64,000 bases of DNA from Welwitschia mirabilis (Eukaryota; Gnetophyta; Gnetopsida; Welwitschiales), in the NCBI GenBank assembly GCA_051453625.1, contig JBOZIK010000001.1:76031113-76095112 (forward strand). The letters run 5' to 3'. Numbering within the stretch: position 1 is the first letter of the stretch; each line of letters opens with the position of its first letter. This document shows positions 58,501 through 64,000 of the stretch, piece after piece. The position numbers and the translations under genes are program-made. The notes beneath the pieces are model-generated. The model saw only the letters and a program-made list of their open reading frames with translations, had not been told where the DNA came from and did no database searches.

Positions 58501-58559
58501 AGGAAGAATTAAGATAATAAAAGGAGAAAAATCGAAGAAAAGTGATTCTATCATGTTCA

Positions 58560-58710
58560 AGATCTAATTGATATATATTTCAATGATTTTTTAACCTTTG
58601 ATCGATTAACTTCTTAATTTCCCAACTATTTAGATTGAAGGTTTCAAGTAAGCCATGTTAAAATGTACTTTTTCTAGAAGATAAGGACCTAACCATTAAG
58701 GGACTTAACT
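58560..58710 (-). pseudogene. Athila-type element 3: C-terminal end of integrase
   Basis: On the minus strand the phrase N-G-x-G-P-Y-L-L-E-K-V-H (AGGTCCTTATCTTCTAG) matches S-K-W-I-G-P-Y-L-I-E-K-V of element 2 near 34140. Upstream integrase is missing. Confidence 0.6.
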
Positions 58711-58780
58711 AGTTGTGTAAAAGATGCACTCAAGTATTGCATTTTTTAGAAAAATAAGGGCTAAAATAAATAGAAATCAA

Positions 58781-59440
58781 TTAATAAATCATAAAAGATA
58801 TACCATCATTTTGGAGTAAAATCAATTGGATATAAATAAAGTAAAATGATAAATCTTTGATAGCACAAATTTCATAATCCAAATAAGAGATAAAGAAGTA
58901 ATAAAGTTCATTGATAAATAATCTCTTATTAAAACATTTTAAACCATGAGTATCATTATATAATTTGTTTAAGGTACTACTCAAAGAATGGATTCAAGAA
59001 GTTTTTAAGAACTTCTGAGAATGTTTGATAAGATTAAGAAGCTCCTTAAGATTTAACTCTAAGCATGGATTATTATCAATAAGATAAGGCTTATTCTAAT
59101 TTAAAATTACAAGATATTCTAAGTCATACTTTTGACGAAATAATTATTAAAAGCATAGGATAAAGTGAAATTGATAGAAAAAGAATAAATATTACTTTGA
59201 ATATTAAATGAAATTTAAAATAAGAGATTGACAGATAAAAGGAATAGATTCTTCACAATTATGAGTTTCATAAAAGTCAAGGAAAGGAACATGGCCTTGA
59301 GAATTATATAAAGGTTCAAATGGAAGAGAGGGTGAAAGGTTATCATTATAAATATCATAAAGTAATGTGAAATTAAAAGTAGAAGTGGAAGGAAGATGTG
59401 ATCTAAAGTTGTATATGAAGGCATAGGTGAAAAGGATGTA
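58781..59440 (-). pseudogene. Unrecognised coding-like stretch where pol should be
   Basis: On the minus strand one frame from about 59428 reads Y-N-F-R-S-H-L-P-S-T-S-T-F-N-F, then L-P-F-E-P-L-Y-N-S-Q-G-H-V-P-F-L-D-F-Y-E, E-E-S-I-P-F-I-C-Q-S-L-I to a TAA near 59212. A second part (about 59080 to 58781) reads N-P-C-L-E-L-N-L-K-E-L-L-N-L-I-K, L-Y-N-D-T-H-G-L-K-C-F-N-K-R and Y-L-D-Y-E-I with one stop. Elements 1 and 2 have nothing I can align to it. It could be a diverged gag-pro segment or captured host sequence. Confidence 0.35.
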
Positions 59441-60026
59441 GAAGTATGAGTAGAATGAATAATTCTATCCTCTATAAAGTTTAAATAAATATCTATGGGT
59501 CCTTCATTTTCATTAGTTTGTTTACTATTATCTTTATGATTATTTTATTAGATTTTTACTTTACTTTTCTCATTATTTTTTATGACTATATCTTTCTTAT
59601 TTAGTTAAATAGTGCTTTCATCCTCTAGGTTATTGGATTCATTAAAAATATTATTAAGAGAAATAAGGCATTATCTTCGTCATTGATTGAAAAGTTTATA
59701 GGTTTTACATTAATAGATTTCTTTGATAGATTATCTAGTAGTAAATGCATGATAGGAATATAATATAATACCTCAATGTCATCATCTAATAAATGATCAT
59801 CCTCATCATAATTGTTGAAAGATTACTTTTAGTTATTATTACCTCCTATTTACTCATCTCTTAATGAGTAGGATGTTGAAGTTGGATTCAAAATTTTATC
59901 TTCTATTTGAAAGCAAAAATAATTATTATCTATGTCTAAGTTCTCCTAATTTTCCTTAAGGTAGGATGAAGTTGAATAGTTTTGAGGATGTTATATTATA
60001 AAAGGACCATAAGTTTATAATAGTAT

Positions 60027-60130
60027 TTGTTGCAATATTTTAACTAAATTTTCTAAGTTCTTGTTAGTGTTTTCTTGGTTCCTTTTCATTTTGTTAATCA
60101 TTTCTTTTAATGGATCATTTTATTCCTCAT
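60027..60130 (-). pseudogene. Athila-type element 3: gag C-terminal fragment
   Basis: On the minus strand: N-D-P-L-K-E-M-I-N-K-M-K-R-N, then N-L-E-N-L-V-K-I-L-Q-Q. Element 2 has N-E-P-L-R-E-S-I-E-E-M then N-I-E-N-L-V-N-V-F-Q-Q near 29335-29420. The larger N-terminal gag part is missing between here and the leader at 60740. Confidence 0.65.
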
Positions 60131-61030
60131 AGTAGATCATGGAAGATGATTGGGATTGACAAAAATAATATTTGTAAAAAGTTTGTCTAAATGAGGTAGA
60201 ATCCCTTAAATTTGAAGAATCTTCATTGTCATTTCTATATGAGGTTTGAAAAGAAAAGGGAAAATAATACAAAGGTTGAAAAGAGGAAGGGGCTTAATTC
60301 CTATCTTAACATCATTTTATATTGTTCTCCCTTTTTTTAAAGTGTTTTATTAGTATAAACCTCAAAATGTTTTATGTTTCTTCTCTTTTCTGCAAAGATC
60401 TCTCAATGTATTTTGTTATTATTATCCTTAGAGTTTTTCAAGTTTCTCCTCCTTTCAGCAAGAAATTCCTCAGTAGTCCTTCTATTACTATTCATTGAAG
60501 CAATTGTGAAAAATGGAATAAAAGAATTGTATTTTCAATATGGCAAGAAATATAAGTATACAATGAAGATCAAGTACTTTTCTCTTTAATGTTTTATCAT
60601 TTTATCAAAATTGTTGATTCTTAATGCTCAATAGATGTGTAATGGTTGTTGTTTTAACTATCATAAAAATAAATAATAGAATGACTATATAGAAAATGAA
60701 AATTGTAGAATAGAAGAATTAATTGAAAAAATAAAAAGTAGCCACTGTAATCCTATGTGTTGTGGGAATGACAGTGGAGATACTGAATTTTTATGCTATA
60801 AAAACCAAAAACATAAAACCTTTTAAAAAAATCCAAAAATCTGAATTGTCATCCTCTGTGTTATGGGATGACAAAAGGGATAATACTAATTTTTAATGCT
60901 ATAGAAAAAAATTGAGAAATAAACCTACTAAACTAAAATAAAAATATAGTTTCATGTCAAATACATAACTTGAACAGAAATTCAAGGTACTTACCTAGAT
61001 AGTGATAATCCTCTAGCTCCTTACAACCCT

Positions 61031-61047
61031 CCTTAGCAATGACACCA
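61031..61047 (-). other. Primer-binding site, tRNA-Asp type, of element 3
   Basis: On the minus strand TGGTGTCATTGCTAAGG, three bases inside the LTR edge at 61051. Compared with TGGCGCCGTTGCCGGGG it differs by transitions only. Confidence 0.72.
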
Positions 61048-61874
61048 AAATGTTATGGTATCAATTTATGCAATTCTTAAATCCTTTAGGCAAATTTATA
61101 AATCAAATTACTTATAGAAAAACACACACTAGTATAAATGAGAGTTAATCTAAATGTCATAATTCTAATGAAGGTAGTAGGCTAAAAGTTGGAGAATTTA
61201 TTTCCAAAAGTATTTTTTATCTTTTATCTTTAAATAAATAAAAGTAAATAATAATGTAAAATAAAATGAAAAGGTGAATAAGATGAAATGCAATAGATGA
61301 GAATAGAAATAAAATGGATTATATTTGAATCCTAATTATTTTGTCACAAAAACTAGCTCTCTATAATTCAAACCAATTAAGAAGAGTTCATCACTTGTTT
61401 CTAACCAATGTTAACTATGAGATATGCTAAATAAAATATAGAATGCAATATGAAATTAAAATGAAATATCAATATAAATTTAAACTAACAGAATCAACCT
61501 TAATAAAGGATACCCTTATGATTTAATTAAAGTATAGAATTGTCACTAGACTATAACTAACTTAAATAATAAGGGACATAAACACAATTATAGTTAAAAA
61601 AGTAATTAAATTAATTATAAAATATTTATATCCACTTATAATAAAGTAGCAGCTCCTCAAAGGAGGATACTTAGCTTAAAAGCAAGGGTAACTTCTCTCT
61701 ATAACTTTTGGATGGACCTCTTATCCTTCAATCTTCCGTCACAAAAGCATCAGGTATAAAAGATGAATTGGAAGNNNNNNNNNNNNNNNNNNNNNNNNNN
61801 NNNNNNNNNNNNNNNNNNNNNNNNNNNNNNNNNNNNNNNNNNNNNNNNNNNNNNNNNNNNNNNNNNNNNNNNNN

Positions 61875-61958
61875 GTATATAAATATACATATATATACAT
61901 ACATATACATAAATACATACATAAATATATGTATATATTTAAACTTTTTTTTTTTTTT
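61875..61958. repeat. Simple repeat (TA/TACA)n followed by a T run
   Basis: Alternating TATATACATA units to about 61940, then about 12 T. It begins directly at a gap, so the true length is unknown. Confidence 0.85.
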
Positions 61959-62340
61959 GGAGCTAAGGTGTATTTGACATGGAAGTATTTATATTATACA
62001 ATGTGCACATTCCTCATAGAAATGATGATATTTAATATGTAGTGTATATCCTCTTCATAAAAATGGAGGAATTTAGAGATATGTGTTCTCTCCATATGAG
62101 TGCATATTTTTACCTTTTTTATTTTACCTTTCTTCTTTTCTTTTCCTTTTTTATCTCATAATTGAGCATCTAGAAACCTATATATGTGATTTTTATCCTC
62201 ATCATAAAACTAAATGGATACTAAGGAGACCTCATGTACGTGTAGTATGAATACTTTCCATACAAACATCTCAGAGCTTCTCTATCTTTTCCTTTCCATT
62301 TTTTTCCTCTCTACCTACCTCCCTCCTTCCCTTTTCACCT
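61959..62340. other. Unassigned segment between two copies of the element 3 LTR
   Basis: No domain or element end seen. The last 65 bases are strongly pyrimidine-rich (CTCTCTACCTACCTCCCTCC near 62310). It could be an insertion in the LTR. Confidence 0.35.
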
Positions 62341-63623
62341 TGTTGTGATGTAAATTTATGAAGTCCTTAAGTCCTTTAGGCACACCTATAAATCAAATAA
62401 CTTGTAAAAAAATACACACTAGTATAGACAAGAGTTAACCTGAATGTCATAATCCTAATGAAGGCATTATGCTTAGAGTTAGAGAATTGATTTTCAAAAG
62501 TATTTTTGGTCTTTTATCTTCTAATGAATGAAAGTAAACAACAAAGTAAAATGAAATGCAAGATGAATGAAGATGAAATGCAAATGGAAGTGGAATGGAT
62601 TCTATTAAATCCTAATTCTCTTGTTACAAGAACTAGCTTCTCTATAACTCAAATCAATTAAGAAGAATACTTTACTTATCCCTAATTAATATGAACTATG
62701 GGATATACTAAATAGAATATGAAATGCAATGTAAAATGGAAATGAAATAACACTACAAATCTAAACTAACAAAATAAACCTTGACAAAGATTGCTCTTAT
62801 AATCTAAACAAATTACAGAATTGTCACTTAAACTATAAACCATAAGAAATATAAATAGAAGTTGAATGAAAAGAGTAATTATGTCGATTTATAGAAATTT
62901 ACATCCACTTATCTTAATGGAAGAGACTCAGCCTAATACCAAGGGAACTTCTCTCTATAGCTATTGGATGGATCTCCTATCCTTCAATCTTCCATCACAA
63001 GCATATTGGGTATAAAAGATGAATTGGAAGTAAGGACAAGGAAGGTATTTATAGTTTTACATTAAAAGTTTTAGAATTGTAACCTTAGAAGTCAAAGAAG
63101 AAATCCTAGTAGCTCAGGTGGGATGCATGACCACATTATAAAATAGTTTAGTCCTACTTATATAAAATAGTTATCATCCTGACTATTGCAGGGATGACAC
63201 TAGAAATGAATCCCATAATAATAGATAATTCATTAGCTTCTACCTTTGTAATTGGCCCTGTATTTGGATCCAAATGTATCTCATCCCTTATGTTATGGAG
63301 ATGATAATTAGAATGATACCTCCTTAGAAAAGTGTGCTCATTGGCTCCAAGTTGTTATTGTAATAGGCTAATATAGTACTGTCATCTAATCTATCATGGG
63401 AATAATAGTAGGAATGATAGCCTTTCAAAGCTATCTAGCTAAAGTAAGTTGTCCTTCTTCATAATTAATCTTTCTCCAACACATTAAGTACTAAGAATTA
63501 TGTGTTTTTGTGATCATCCCATCGACTCTCCATAATCATTAGAATTACATCTAAACCTTTATAAATGTCCTATAAAAGTACTACAAATAAAACATTAAAT
63601 TCCTATAAATTAGCATCACAACA

Positions 63624-64000
63624 ATATTCTATGCCTACTCTAATGAAAACCAATATCCATGATAATATCATTATAGTTATAAAAAGCTAAGACACCCACT
63701 AATAAATCCAAAGCTACCATAGATGCTTATGCTCTTAATGCTATCTTTTGTGTAGTTGTGTAGATGAATTTAAGCAAATTATAAATTGTAAATATTGCAT
63801 TGAAGGGACATCTACTATGAAATAGGTTGAACTTCAAATGCTTATTTTCAAATTTGAAGACATTCATATGGATGAGGAGAAAACTTTATAGGATTATTTT
63901 CCATACTTATCAACATCATAAATTCTATGGCAAGTCTAGGTTAAAGATTGAATGAGATAAAAGTGGTCTGAAAAGTGCTCATATCCCTTTTAAAAATATT
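63624..64000 (+). pseudogene. Copia element G gag, continuation after element 3
   Basis: After the repeated ATATT the copia gag resumes: A-T-I-D-A-Y-A-L-N-A-I-F-C near 63712-63752, then E-G-T-S-T-M-K, V-E-L-Q-M-L-I-F-K-F-E-D-I-H-M-D-E-E-K near 63825-63885. The copia norm is A-L-x-A-L...E-G-T-x-x-V-K-x-x-K...L-x-x-x-F-E-x-F-x-M-x-x-x-E-x-I. Stops are TAG and TAA. The element runs out of the window. Confidence 0.75.

Larger units (their letters stand above)
54598..63623 (-). mobile_element. Athila-type Ty3/gypsy element 3, minus strand, pol mostly missing
   Basis: ATATT flanks the element (54593-54597 and 63624-63628), and the copia gag reads on across it. On the minus strand: 5' LTR (right edge 63623), primer site at 61031-61047, leader, gag C-terminus near 60027-60130, an unrecognised stretch, the last part of integrase (58560-58710), the non-coding tail with T/C tract (58141-58187), polypurine tract (55959-55972), and 3' LTR. 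Protease, RT and most of integrase are gone. The 5' LTR region is doubled around a gap. Confidence 0.82.
61051..63623 (-). repeat. 5' LTR region of Athila-type element 3, doubled and interrupted
   Basis: A partial LTR (61051-61774) ends at a 100-N gap. A complete LTR follows at 62341-63623 with perfect 10-bp inverted ends (TGTTGTGATG and CATCACAACA) and a TATA box in complement at 63046-63053. The first repeats the left 700 bases of the second. Between them is unrelated DNA at 61875-62340. The target duplication ATATT lies after 63623, so the complete copy holds the true outer edge. Confidence 0.7.

Noticed and set aside
1-64000. tRNA, rRNA, CRISPR arrays, bacterial-type operons, organelle inserts
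   Set aside because: No cloverleaf with proper arms, no spaced identical repeats and no organelle-like coding order were seen; the only tRNA-related sequences are retrotransposon primer sites.

Overview
The window is plant nuclear DNA: very AT-rich (roughly 70% or more by eye), with no intact protein-coding gene, and filled with decayed LTR retrotransposons nested in one another. The plant assignment rests on plant-type Ty1/copia, chromodomain Ty3/gypsy and Athila-type Ty3/gypsy elements, a CACTA transposon end, and remnants of two typical plant gene families (a family-1 beta-glucosidase and a JmjC/KDM3-like histone demethylase). I cannot name the species. Seventeen runs of N break the window, and many are flanked by near-identical copies of the same sequence. 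Local order near gaps therefore needs caution.

Layout. 1-790: 3' end of a copia element (RNase H, polypurine tract, LTR). 880-6642: a stretch of broken host-gene pieces: a beta-glucosidase fragment (+), an unrecognised acidic/serine-rich frame (+), an unrecognised frame (-), and a JmjC-type zinc-finger exon (-). 6648-10385: Athila-type element 1, with gag only, bounded by the 5-bp duplication CCTAC. 10849-11075: right end of a CACTA transposon inserted in a chromovirus LTR. 11076-22253: chromovirus A (5' LTR, Met-tRNA primer site, gag, RT/RNase H, integrase, chromodomain, 3.2-kb 3' LTR), inserted in a minus-strand copia pol. 22254-26255: that copia pol, itself split by a 2.9-kb element with about 160-bp LTRs (duplication ATAGA). 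26261-41952: large Athila-type element 2 (gag, protease, RT, integrase, long 3' non-coding part, LTRs; candidate duplication ATAAC). It carries an LTR insertion (duplication GATCC) and, in its 3' LTR, a minus-strand Athila-like LTR plus unassigned DNA. 42128-46072: copia RT (+), a further Asp-tRNA primer site and a separate 500-bp LTR. 46073-52735: minus-strand chromovirus reduced to LTR, chromodomain and gag. 53108-54597 and 63624-64000: one copia element whose gag is split by the minus-strand Athila-type element 3 at 54598-63623 (duplication ATATT).

Nearly every frame is broken by TAA, TAG or TGA. Many of the stops I could interpret sit where CAA, CAG, CGA or TGG would be expected. Primer-binding sites have drifted almost only by G-to-A and C-to-T changes, the pattern expected of long-methylated transposons. 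The most unusual signals are a dyad (TATCATCC...GGATGATA) recurring in Athila LTRs, leaders and tails on both strands; an empty-site copy of an LTR insertion lying between the two ends of that insertion; the short-LTR element; and several unrecognised open stretches (40814-41146, 58781-59440, 1630-2206, 10538-10729).
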